Source of the DNA: Candidula unifasciata
Taxonomy: Eukaryota; Mollusca; Gastropoda; Stylommatophora; Geomitridae
Reading direction: 5' to 3'
Length of the DNA: 64,000 bases
NCBI GenBank assembly: GCA_905116865.2
Contig: CAJHNH020001112.1
Span: 1,650,932 to 1,714,931 of the forward strand
Shown: piece by piece, positions 54,734-64,000 of the stretch
How positions within the stretch are numbered: position 1 is the stretch's first letter
How the letters are laid out: every line of letters starts with the position of its first letter
Made by a program: the position numbers and the translations under genes
Notes under the pieces: generated by a model
Told to the model about the DNA's origin: nothing
Databases searched by the model: none
Seen by the model: only the letters and a program-made list of their open reading frames with translations

Positions 54734-54797
54734 AGTGAGTACCCAACAAGTCACGACCAGAGGCGGGCATACATTACAGGATTTACAGGATCCGCAG
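54734..54797 (+). CDS. XPNPEP2: X-prolyl aminopeptidase, exon 4
   Basis: 64 bp between a CACTAG acceptor and a GTAGGA donor. Phase 0 in, phase 1 out, matching exons 3 and 5. It encodes SEYPTSHDQRRAYITGFTGS and the final Ala plus one base. The family has D-A-H-x-x-E-Y at the exon 3/4 border and a conserved R-R-x-x-I/V-T/S-G-F-x-G-S-A-G at this place, so the identity is clear. A 550-bp compound microsatellite starts about 30 bp after the donor. Confidence 0.92.
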
Positions 54798-54827
54798 GTA
54801 GGATTACTGGTAGAACTAGGTGTCTCA

Positions 54828-55369
<542 letters not shown>

Positions 55370-55429
55370 ATGATCAGGACGAGAGCAGCAACAGAGCATA
55401 GTCCTTGAACAGCATCATCAGACTATTTT

Positions 55430-55730
55430 ATAATTGTATTTGCATGTTAATACTACAAACTGCCAGAATAACTAACAATGATTGCCTGGAAATGGCTAAT
55501 GAAAGTAGAACATTAAATACAACAATGAAAAGGAGACAAACAGAGTTCTTTGGTCGAGTGATGAGAAAAGGAGCACTGGAGAATATCGTGACGACCAGAA
55601 AGAAGAGACAGAGGCAGACCAAGAGAGATGTTAGTGGCATGGAGGAAAATCCTCAGTGGAATTTATCCAGAACACTAAAGACGGAGACCTGTGGAGATGC
55701 ATGGACGCCTACTCCAACTGACAAGGCCCT

Positions 55731-55773
<43 letters not shown>

Positions 55774-55775
55774 AC
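55430..55775 (+). pseudogene. LINE RT 3' end with (GAT)n tail
   Basis: The frame contains KRRQTEFFGRVMRKGALENI and VTTRKKRQRQTKRDV and ends in GKALDDDD encoded by a GAT run (55732-55771). Same family as the minus-strand piece at 5588-5935, including the tail. Confidence 0.75.
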
Positions 55776-56089
55776 TACTACAAGGATCAGTAGAGTGGAC
55801 AAGGAGAATAGGGAGACCAAGAAAGACTTTGGATACAGATCTTGACTAACTGGACAGGCCTTAGGCATTTAGCCATGAAGTCAATAGAATTGGATGGTCA
55901 AAGGTGAAGAGGGCTGATCAGACAGTCATCAGCAATTAATGACCCAACAATACACAGTGTCACAGGACGATATCGATTTGCATGTTAATAATTGAAAGCC
56001 ACGGTACTGTAGTGGCTAGATGCTTGTCTTATTAGGAACTTAAACGAAGCCTAAATTTTATGGGTCGGAGCCCCTGGCTAGCATGTTTA

Positions 56090-56300
56090 CCTGTCGGCAA
56101 ATCATTCTCTTAAAACCATACTAAAGAGAAAGGTCGAGGTCAAGAGATCAAGAGGTAGACAGCAATACATGTGGAAGGACAACATTCACAGAAGGACAAG
56201 CAGCCGTAGGAGAGGGTGTACAAATAAGATAAAAGGTATAGAGTGTTTAGATCTAGAGCAGCGAATCAAAGTTGTGGAAAAAATAACTGATTGATTGAAA
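56090..56300 (+). pseudogene. LINE RT tail scrap
   Basis: LKRKVEVKRSRGRQQYMWKD followed by DLEQRIKVVEKI resembles an RT tail. Out of frame with the rest, and no visible tail. Confidence 0.4.
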
Positions 56301-56519
56301 ATTCTGGTCTAAAATTTCAGCTGAAAATAAGAGTTCTCAGCTGTGTATACAAACTGTTAGTTATAAGTTAGTTAGTTGGTTAGCTAGCTAGCTAGTTAGT
56401 TAGTGAATCAGTTAATTTTTCTCATCGTACTTTGGAGAAATCCACAAGTGCTTGGATTCTATATTCAGTATGTCCATCAGGGTGTGGCAACCGATAACAC
56501 CAGTGTCATGTTTGTTTAC

Positions 56520-56900
56520 TATTTTACTTTGGCTAAATATCCAGTGTTTATGTTTGCCAATGCCTCTTTATGATCAGAAGTTCTTGCAGTCTTTTTAATG
56601 TTGCCGATCCACCGTCCTCTACCGAATCATCTACTTGTCCTGCCTCATAGAGAATACTAAGAACATCAGCTGGATCCATTGCTTTCCCTGTGCCTACCAT
56701 AGCCCTACCAGAAAGCCAGTCGGCTCATTCATTCCCTCTCACCCCAGAGTTTCATGGTACATACATGAAACTGAGTATTGTCAGACTAGATTTCCTCAGA
56801 GACTCTAACCTTTGTCCTACAGTCCTAATTTTTATAAGCAAATTCATGGAATCCCTTAGAAAGCAGGCACGAAAACGATTATATGTCTCTAGCCACATCA
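56520..56900 (-). pseudogene. LINE RNase H fragment
   Basis: On the - strand, after one stop, NSGVRGNE is followed by AMDPADVLSILYEAGQVDD, matching the RNase H end and linker of the copies at 21600 and 23120. Its right end adjoins the 28-bp satellite. Confidence 0.65.
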
Positions 56901-59550
56901 TAGCTTTTGTTATAGTGTGTGCACATCATAGCTTTTCTTATAGTGTGTGCACATCATAGCTTTTGTTATAGTGTGTGCACATCATAGCTTTTGTTATAGT
57001 GTGTGCACATCATAACTTTTGTTACAGTGTGTGCACATCATAGCTTTTGTTATAGTGTATGCACATCATAGCTTTTGTTATAGTGTGTGCACATCATAGC
57101 TTTTGTTATAGTGTGTGCACATCATAGCTTTTGTTACAGTGTGTGCACATCATAGCTTTTGTTATAGTGTGTGCACATCATAGCTTTTGTTATAGTGTGT
57201 GCACATCATAGCTTTTGTTATAGTGTGTGCACATCATAGCTTTTGTTACAGTGTGTGCACATCATAGCTTTTGTTACAGTGTGTGCACATCATAGCTTTT
57301 GTTATAGTGTATGCACATCATAACTTTTGTTACAGTGTGTGCACATCATAGCTTTTGTTATAGTGTGTGCACATCATAGCTTTTGTTATAGTGTGTGCAC
57401 ATCATAGCTTTTGTTACAGTGTGTGCACATCATAGCTTTTGTTATAGTGTGTGCACATCATAGCTTTTGTTATAGTGTGTGCACATCATAGCTTTTGTTA
57501 CAGTGTGTGCACATCATAGCTTTTGTTATAGTGTGTGCACATCATAGCTTTTGTTATAGTGTGTGCACATCATAGCTTTTGTTACAGTGTGTGCACATCA
57601 TAGCTTTTGTTATAGCGTGTGCACATCATAGCTTTTGTTATAGTGTGTGCACATCATAACTTTTGTTACAGTGTGTGCACATCATAGCTTTTGTTATAGT
57701 GTGTGCACATCATAGCTTTTGTTATAGTGTGTGCACATCATAGCTTTTGTTATAGTGTGTGCACATCATAGCTTTTGTTACAGTGTGTGCACATCATAGC
57801 TTTTGTTATAGTGTGTGCACATCATAGCTTTTGTTATAGTGTGTGCACATCATAGCTTTTGTTACAGTGTGTGCACATCATAGCTTTTGTTATAGTGTGT
57901 GCACATCATAGCTTTTGTTATAGTGTGTGCACATCATAACTTTTGTTACAGTGTGTGCACATCATAGCTTTTGTTATAGTGTGTGCACATCATAGCTTTT
58001 GTTATAGTGTGTGCACATCATAGCTTTTGTTATAGTGTGTGCACATCATAGCTTTGTTTTTGTGTGTGCACATCATAGCTTTTGTTATAGTGTGTGCACA
58101 TCATAGCTTTTGTTATAGTGTGTGCACATCATAGCTTTTGTTATAGTGTGTGCACATCATAGCTTTTGTTATAGTGTGTGCACATCATAGCTTTTGTTAT
58201 AGTGTGTGCACATCATAGCTTTTGTTATAGTGTGTGCACATCATAGCTTTTGTTATAGTGTGTGCACATCATAGCTTTTGTTATAGTGTGTGCACATCAT
58301 AGCTTTTGTTATAGTGTGTGCACATCATAGCTTTTGTTATAGTGTGTGCACATCATAGCTTTTGTTATAGTGTGTGCACATCATAGCTTTTGTTATAGTG
58401 TGTGCACATCATAGCTTTTGATATAGTGTGTGCACATCATAGCTTTTGTTATAGTGTGTGCACATCATAGCTTTTGTTATAGTGTGTGCACATCATAGCT
58501 TTTGTTATAGTGTGTGCACATCATAACTTTTGTTATAGTGTGTGCACATCATAGCTTTTGTTATAGTGTGTGCACATCATAGCTTTTGTTATAGTGTGTG
58601 CACATCATAGCTTTTGATATAGTGTGTGCACATCATAGCTTTTGTTATAGTGTGTGCACATCATAGCTTTTGTTATAGTGTGTGCACATCATAGCTTTTG
58701 TTATAGTGTGTGCACATCATAGCTTTTGTTATAGTGTGTGCACATCATAACTTTTGTTATAGTGTGTGCACATCATAGCTTTTGTTATAGTGTGTGCACA
58801 TCATAGCTTTTGTTATAGTGTGTGCACATCATAGCTTTTGTTATAGTGTGTGCACATCATAGCTTTTGTTATAGTGTGTGCACATCATAGCTTTTGTTAT
58901 AGTGTGTGCACATCATAGATTTTGTTATAGTGTTTGCACATCATAGCTTTTGTTACAGTGTGTGCACATCATAGCTTTTGTTATAGTGCGTGCACATCAT
59001 AGCTTTTGTTATAGTGCGTGCACATCATAGCTTTTGTTATAGTGTGTGCACATCATAGATTTTGTTATAGTGTTTGCACATCATAGCTTTTGTTACAGTG
59101 TGTGCACATCATAGCTTTTGTTATAGTGCGTGCACATCATAGCTTTTGTTATAGTGCGTGCACATCATAGCTTTTGTTATAGTGTGTGCACATCATAGCT
59201 TTTGTTACAGTGTGTGCACATCATAGCTTTTGTTTTAGTGTGTGCACATCATAGCTTTTGTTTTAGTGTGTGCACATCACAGCTTTTGTTAAAGTGTGTG
59301 CACATCATAGCTTTTGTTAAAGTGTGTGCACATCACAGCTTTTGTTAAAGTGTGTGCACATCATAGCTTTTGTTATAGTGTGTGCACATCATAGCTTTTG
59401 TTTTAGTGTGTGCACATCATAGCTTTTGTTTTAGTGTGTGCACATCACAGCTTTTGTTAAAGTGTGTGCACATCATAGCTTTTGTTACAGTGTGTGCACA
59501 TCAAAGCTTTTGTTACAGTGTGTGCACATCATAGCTTTTGTTACAAAGTG
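56893..59550. repeat. 28-bp satellite, about 94 units
   Basis: The unit is TGTGCACATCATAGCTTTTG followed by TTATAGTG, and nearly every unit keeps GTGCAC. From about 57000 to 58040 a TTACAG variant recurs mostly every 84 bp (three units). From 58060 to 58900 units are almost uniform, and TTTTAG, TTAAAG and GTGCGTG variants appear at the right end. Lies in intron 4. Confidence 0.97.
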
Positions 59551-59604
59551 TGTAACAGCAATAAGAATCACGTATACGCAACTGCTTTTTTTTAAATATT
59601 TTTT

Positions 59605-59980
59605 TTTTATTTGAAAAATGTAATTGTCAAGAGAAGTTCTAGTGTTTCTTGCTGGCCTTTTGAGCCTTGAGAACTCTGGCTACGACTTCCGCTCCTCAAT
59701 GAGAAAAGCACGAATGATTCTTTCTCTGACAGCTTTGTGGCACAGTGATCCTCCATATGCACGACTGTCTTCTGGCGCCTGCTCAAAGCATTCAGCTTGT
59801 GGGGATGCACTGATCCCACCCCTGGAGCTTGGTCTTGTGATCACCACATATTGGTGGGGCCTTTGCAAGCCTTTTCTGGTACAAATAAACCAACTATCCA
59901 CCGGGTGTCTTGAAGACCTTGCAGCTTTTGGAATTTTTGTTGTATGAGAGGTGGCGTCTAAAATTAAGTCATTGAACCAT
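59605..59980 (-). pseudogene. RPL34: Ribosomal protein L34 processed pseudogene
   Basis: Read on -, a start codon at 59980-59978 opens a protein like eL34: MVQ, then a stop, RRHLSYN, VYLYQ in one frame, and SRAYGGSLCHKAVRERIIRA plus FLIEERK in another. The last shows the hallmark S-R-A-Y-G-G-S of eL34. The frame ends at 59641-59639, 114 codons for a family of about 117. No introns are present, and a polyadenylation-like AATAAA with an A-rich end lies at 59590-59613, so it is a retroposed copy. In-frame stops and frameshifts make it inactive. Confidence 0.92.
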
Positions 59981-60425
59981 CTTGCTCGATGTTATTTCCA
60001 ATTAAAAAAAAGGAATCTGAAACAATTCATCATGTGATTCGTATACAATATTCTTGAATTAGTAGCTCCTTGTGGGGGTTCTACCCCCCCCCCACCCCCC
60101 CCATGGGGTTGGGGAGGGGAGATTACACTCACTGTTCCCTAACAAGAATGTTGTAACAGGCTACTAATTAGAGGTTTGCTAATACCAAATGTGTTGGGGG
60201 AAAGGTGCAGATATCACAGCCTAGCTATAAACTACACCATAATGTGCCAACCACCATTTTAAGGGTAAACGAAAAAGGAGAAGAAGAAGCAATTATGGGC
60301 TCCCTCGCAGAATATAACCAGGACCCCCCCCCCCCCCCTTTCTTGTCCCCCAGCCCCCCCCCCCTCAGTCAAGCCCTCATGCGAGCACTAGAATGGGGAA
60401 AACCGAGGATGAGCAAGAAATAAAT
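59981..60425. other. No gene; family D-like segment and C-rich tracts
   Basis: C-rich runs at 60080-60105 and 60325-60365. The stretch 60192-60290 resembles family D with a GAA tail (see 2130). Confidence 0.4.
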
Positions 60426-60434
60426 TGCGTAGAA

Positions 60435-60516
60435 CCATCATCACATCATCACATCATCACATCATCACATCATCACATCATCACATCATCACATCATCAC
60501 ATCATCACATCATCAG
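60435..60516. repeat. 8-bp (ATCATCAC)n repeat
   Basis: About ten units of an 8-bp repeat. Confidence 0.95.
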
Positions 60517-60829
60517 GAAAGGTTCAGCGATGGGCCTAATCAACATCCAAGACCTAAAACAGATGGCAACGAACCGCCAGACATTGAGAGCTTTGACCTT
60601 TGCACTGCCCCTTAGCTCAAGAGGAAAGACTGTCCGTTAACGAACTGACATAGTGTATAAACTCTGTCATTTGTCTTCTTCTTCTTTCGCTTTCCTGCCT
60701 TTGCAATGAAGGCTCGCAGAGAGGAGTTACACGAATTTCCTGCCTTTTCCTTGTTATCTAGATTGTAACCTATTTATGACCCTTTTGAATTTTTGTTTGT
60801 TCCTTCGTCATACTGTGTTTCTGTAGTGT

Positions 60830-60980
60830 CTCTTTTACTCTCTGTCTCTCCACCCATGTCTTTCTTGGTCGGCCTCTTGACTTGCAGTCTTCTGTTTTCC
60901 TGTAGTACGCTCTAGCTGCTGGCTGATTTCTCCTAGATGACCAAACCAGTTAGTTATTGGGGCTCTAACCATGTCATGAA
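60830..60980 (-). pseudogene. LINE RT tail scrap
   Basis: NWFGHLGEISQQLERTTGKQ on the - strand resembles the WFGH-type RT tail. It lies just before the exon 5 acceptor, and its upstream end may have supplied part of the weak pyrimidine tract. Confidence 0.45.
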
Positions 60981-60998
60981 CTATGCTGAAATGCCCAG

Positions 60999-61103
60999 GT
61001 ACTGCGGTGATAACACAGGACAAGGCTGCTCTCTGGACCGATGGCAGGTATTTCGTGGAGGCTGAAGACACTCTCGATTGTAACTGGATTCTAATGAAGA
61101 CAG
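60999..61103 (+). CDS. XPNPEP2: X-prolyl aminopeptidase, exon 5
   Basis: 105 bp, phase 1 at both ends, between GAAATGCCCAG and GTAATCG. It encodes [20 protein letters not shown] and [14 protein letters not shown], the best conserved piece of the creatinase N-terminal domain in XPNPEP enzymes (A-x-W-T-D-G-R-Y-F and C/S-N-W-x-L-M). The enzyme removes an N-terminal residue before proline. The metal-binding catalytic domain would lie in later exons, none of which is visible before the window ends. Acceptor context is weak, but frame and homology leave little doubt. Confidence 0.93.
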
Positions 61104-61253
61104 GTAATCGTTCTTTGTTGCTTGGTTATTCTTTCTATCTACCTCTCTCATTCTCTCACACCGTATGTCCCTATCTCCAAATATATCTTGATGTCTACTA
61201 TATCCCCCCTCTCTCCCCTTCTTTTAATCTCTAATCTCTCCCCCTCTCTCTTT

Positions 61254-61257
<4 letters not shown>

Positions 61258-61324
<67 letters not shown>
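61258..61324. repeat. (CT)n microsatellite
   Basis: About 33 CT units. Confidence 0.97.
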
Positions 61325-61326
<2 letters not shown>

Positions 61327-61329
61327 ATC

Positions 61330-61725
61330 TTCATCTCTCATAATCTCTTCTAATATCAACTCACGTGAAATGTTGACATTACTATTATTTTGCATTATTC
61401 CTCAAATATATAGACACACCAAGGTAGAAGTACTTTGTGTGACCTTTATGGGTGGTCCAGTTATAACTTCTTAGCAGGTGAACGAGGTTTCTAGAATTCA
61501 CCCTGTTGGATTGGCATCCAGGATGTAACACTTTAAGTCACATAGGTACTAAACCTCCAAGTAACAGCCAGAAGAAGAAAAAATTAATCAGTCGTCAAAG
61601 TTGATATAGACTAAACATGTTTGTTTCTGAGTTCAGCCTTAAGAACGATTAACATGTTGTGTTGTAGTTCACATAGATTCACATAATATCATGGAAAAAA
61701 GAAGAGATAAAATACTGACATCTGA
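61330..61725. other. No gene seen
   Basis: Intron 5 sequence. No exon, repeat family or motif recognised. Confidence 0.35.
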
Positions 61726-61729
61726 AAAG

Positions 61730-61852
61730 ATCTGAACGTCAAGGAAGACTGGCTAATAGATAGTATCTTGACTGGAAAGCTGAAATATTTTGGTCATATC
61801 AAGCGCCATGGCGGATTGGAAACTATAACAGCAAAAGGCATGAGGCCAGGAA
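61730..61852 (+). pseudogene. LINE RT tail fragment cut by element 2
   Basis: LKYFGHIKRHGGLETITAKG and MRPGK match the segment KYFGHLKRHGS ... MPGK of the LINE at 1326. The fragment ends at 61852, where the second Polinton-like element starts. Confidence 0.65.
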
Positions 61853-62798
61853 AGTAGTGTATAAGTCGTTTACAGGTATTATTTGGCCTAAGCCGCCTTC
61901 TTTATTCTTTGTAAAAGATGGCGGCCAAATCAGCTTGGTCTGTTCTGGCGGCTGTTCTTTATCCTTAGTAAATATCGATCGGGCGGCTGAAGACGGCACG
62001 CGTGCTTGGTTTTAGGGAAAGGTATAGGAAGTCGATACTTTGTAGGCATTATTATCTTCATAGCTGCAGGTGACAGGTGGCGTTATATAAATGGTGAGGT
62101 CAGGAACGCTATTTAGGTGAGCAGCGGGGGGCAGGTGGGGCAGGGGACCCGGGGAGACAGGGCGACTAATAGAGTTGGTGGGGGTTTATGTGGGTGTCTG
62201 TATATGTGATTGTATGAGGGGAGCCGTTTGAGACTTGCGATAAAGAAAAACTAGGAAGGCGACGTGGTGACCGGGGATATATTAGAAAGGGCGGTTCGAG
62301 AGCCATCATCATCATCTATGTCATGGGAGCGAAAAGTCGATCGCTCATGGAGGGTTTGAGCTGTAGTAAAAAGGAGAATGTACGACAGAATGCTGGGTGT
62401 CTGGTAATACTGTCGAGGGTCGAAGAGAAGGGGCATAATTGGCAGACTATCTGACTTTATAAATAAGTGGGCGAAGGTTCTGATTGGTCAGTAGGCTTTT
62501 AGTGGTTATTCTGCTGGAGCAGTCGGTTTAGAAAAACTCGGCAGTTGGTGTCGCTCAAAAGGGTACGCCCGCCCGCCCGTACGCACGCACGCACGCACGC
62601 CCGCGGTGTCGTTTCAGGGGATAGATACAGAAACCTAGGAAAGTGGTTTGATGGTAGGGAGAAAGTGGGCCTGGGTCGCTATCATCATCATCCGTGTCGT
62701 CGCAAACTGTCCTTTTCTTAGTAACGTTAAGCAGTTTAAGAATAGTTTTCAAATCGATAAAAGTAGCTGTTTGGAAATAGACACTATCATTATAAGTT

Positions 62799-63413
62799 AT
62801 GGACCCGAGGTGGAGGCATCCCTTTAGCTCTCTGATAGCCGGACCTACCGGTAGCGGTAAAACTGTATTTGTGCAGAAGTTTTTAAAACATTTGAACGCT
62901 GTGGTCGACCCGGTGTCGGAGGATATTATTTGGTGCTACGGGGAATGGCAACCTCTGTATGACAACATGGAGGGCGTCATCTTTAATGAAGTTCTTCCGG
63001 ATATGGAACAATGGCAGGGAGATAGACGACGTCTAGTGGTCATAGACGATTTGATGTCTGAGACGGACGACAGAATCACTAAACTATTTACTAAAGGCAG
63101 TCATCATCGCAACATCAGCGTGATTTATATTGTACAAAATCTTTTTGGAAAAAATAAAGAACAAAGAACTATCAGTTTGAACGCGCATTACCTGGTAGTT
63201 TTTAAAAACCCTCGTGACGGTTCACAGATCACCAACTAGGCCAAACAGATGTATCCCGGCCGCGTTTCCTACGTCCAAGAAAGTTTTAAAGACGCGACGG
63301 CTATCCCCCACGGTTATTTGCTGTTCGACTTCCGACAAGACACCGCAGACCCGCTCAGACTACGCAGCGAAATATTCCCCCACGAGAAACGAGTAGTGTA
63401 CGTACCTAAATAA
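62799..63413 (+). pseudogene. Packaging ATPase of element 2, one nonsense codon
   Basis: Same 204-codon gene as at 42963, with Walker A (GPTGSGKT) and Walker B (LVVIDD) intact. A TTG-to-TAG change at 63237-63239 stops it after residue 146, but the frame then runs on cleanly to a TAA that overlaps the next start (TAATG at 63411). A single point mutation with no frameshift suggests recent inactivation. The truncated product would lack the C-terminal third. Confidence 0.88.
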
Positions 63414-63736
63414 TGTCTGACAAGCTAAAGCGACACGGCGAGATGCTGCGTTTTTTGTGCGAGGCGAAAGCCAACACAGCCAAAGACATCATAAAAACCG
63501 CCTCACCGGAGCTCATACAGACACTTTGTGAATGTTGTCACAACGTATTAAAAGGTAATGTCGCCCTGACATCCGATCAGAAGAGCCGTTTGTGTCGTTA
63601 CAAAAACAACCTCAGAGCGCTCACCAAAAAGAAACTTTCAATCAAAAAGCGAAAAGAGATTTTACAACACGGTGGGTTTCTCGGGGCGTTATTAGCGCCA
63701 ATACTAAGTGTGGTAAAAGGTATCTTGGGTTTCTAA
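63413..63736 (+). CDS. pX-like virion core protein of element 2, intact
   Basis: 107 residues, starting at the base shared with the ATPase stop. A Lys/Arg-rich body (LCRYKNNLRALTKKKLSIKK) is followed by a Gly/Leu hydrophobic C-terminus (GGFLGALLAPILSVVKGILG). This layout is typical of the small basic core/pX-like proteins of Polintons and adenovirus-like relatives, thought to condense or tether DNA. Identity is based on layout and neighbours, since the family is short and divergent. The element 1 copy is broken. Confidence 0.78.
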   Translation: MSDKLKRHGEMLRFLCEAKANTAKDIIKTASPELIQTLCECCHNVLKGNVALTSDQKSRLCRYKNNLRALTKKKLSIKKRKEILQHGGFLGALLAPILSVVKGILGF

Positions 63737-63738
63737 CC

Positions 63739-64000
63739 ATGGCCAAGAAAATGATATTGATCGACCCGCGTATGATGGACTCTGTGTTTCAAAGACAATA
63801 TGTACCACCCGATACAGTCAACGAAAGCCTACGTGATTTGGATACTCATATGCAACATGTCCTGGAAAATGAAGAGCTGTCGCCTCGGGACAAATCCCGA
63901 CTATATCAACAGACATTACAACGTTACTTGACTCGTCTGGATCATTACCGACACAAGTCATTGGGCGTAGTGGATATTAAAACGCCCACAGAAACCCTAC
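63739..64000 (+). CDS. Conserved small Polinton protein of element 2 (partial)
   Basis: Opens at the ATG at 63739, two bases after the pX-like stop, and remains open to the window edge (87 codons). It matches the gene at 44180: SLRDLDTHMQHVLENEELSP and RLYQQTLQRYLTRLDHYRHK. Conservation of the protein between two elements, with many third-position differences, suggests it was under selection. Function unknown. Confidence 0.75.
   Translation, partial: MAKKMILIDPRMMDSVFQRQYVPPDTVNESLRDLDTHMQHVLENEELSPRDKSRLYQQTLQRYLTRLDHYRHKSLGVVDIKTPTETL

Larger units (their letters stand above)
61853..64000 (+). mobile_element. Polinton/Maverick-like element 2 (left part)
   Basis: Starts with AGTAGTGTATAAGTC, sharing AGTAGT with element 1, at the point where a LINE fragment is interrupted. 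From 62025 it follows the leader of element 1 (CGATACTTTG, GACAGGTGGCGTTATATAAA), then carries the ATPase, pX-like and third genes in the same order. The right end lies outside the window, so the target duplication cannot be checked. The first 170 bp differ from element 1, which may mean a different TIR. Confidence 0.8.

Noticed and set aside
59624..59947. 107-codon + strand frame
   Set aside because: It is antisense to the RPL34 processed pseudogene.

Overview
The window is animal (metazoan) nuclear DNA: introns with GT/AG borders, non-LTR retrotransposons, tRNA-derived SINEs, processed pseudogenes and very long satellites, with no bacterial gene organisation. The repeat style and the RNase H/reverse-transcriptase families look molluscan, perhaps a heterobranch sea slug. 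That placement is an impression and not shown by any single feature.

One host gene can be assembled from splice signals. It is an X-prolyl aminopeptidase (XPNPEP family, secreted or membrane XPNPEP2 type) on the + strand. Five exons (22761-22803, 49847-49908, 53036-53161, 54734-54797, 60999-61103) join in consistent phase and encode a signal-peptide-like start followed by the creatinase N-terminal domain. The gene runs off the right end. Intron 1 is about 27 kb and holds most of the mobile and satellite DNA.

Layout. 1-7 kb: SINEs, 5'-truncated LINE ends and microsatellites. 7.2-7.6 kb: a processed retrocopy of a small membrane protein with a 16-bp target duplication. 7.9-14.2 kb: a LINE ORF1 on the - strand, split by a 4.1-kb rearranged LINE with 13-bp direct repeats, then about 850 bp of (TTC)n. 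14-22 kb: SINE-like families, a MITE-like inverted repeat and a 42-bp repeat. 22.7 kb: exon 1. 23-27 kb: LINE and SINE scraps, microsatellites. 27.4-32.5 kb: several joined LINE ORF1 (gag-like) copies, one tandemly duplicated. 33.0-40.6 kb: a 29-bp satellite of about 260 units.

40.8-48.0 kb is a three-level nest: a Jockey-type RT remnant interrupted by a hAT transposon (8-bp TSD), itself interrupted by a 4.76-kb Polinton/Maverick-like element (about 210-bp TIRs, 6-bp TSD). The inner element carries a packaging ATPase, a pX-like protein, a chromodomain integrase and small virion-type genes, but no polymerase B or major capsid gene. 48.0-49.7 kb: a 46-bp minisatellite split by a LINE. 49.8-61.1 kb: exons 2-5, separated by minisatellites, a piggyBac-like MITE, a 2.6-kb 28-bp satellite and an RPL34 processed pseudogene. 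From 61.85 kb a second Polinton-like element begins and runs off the end.

Most long open frames here are satellite artefacts. The genuine coding content is the XPNPEP exons and the mobile-element genes.
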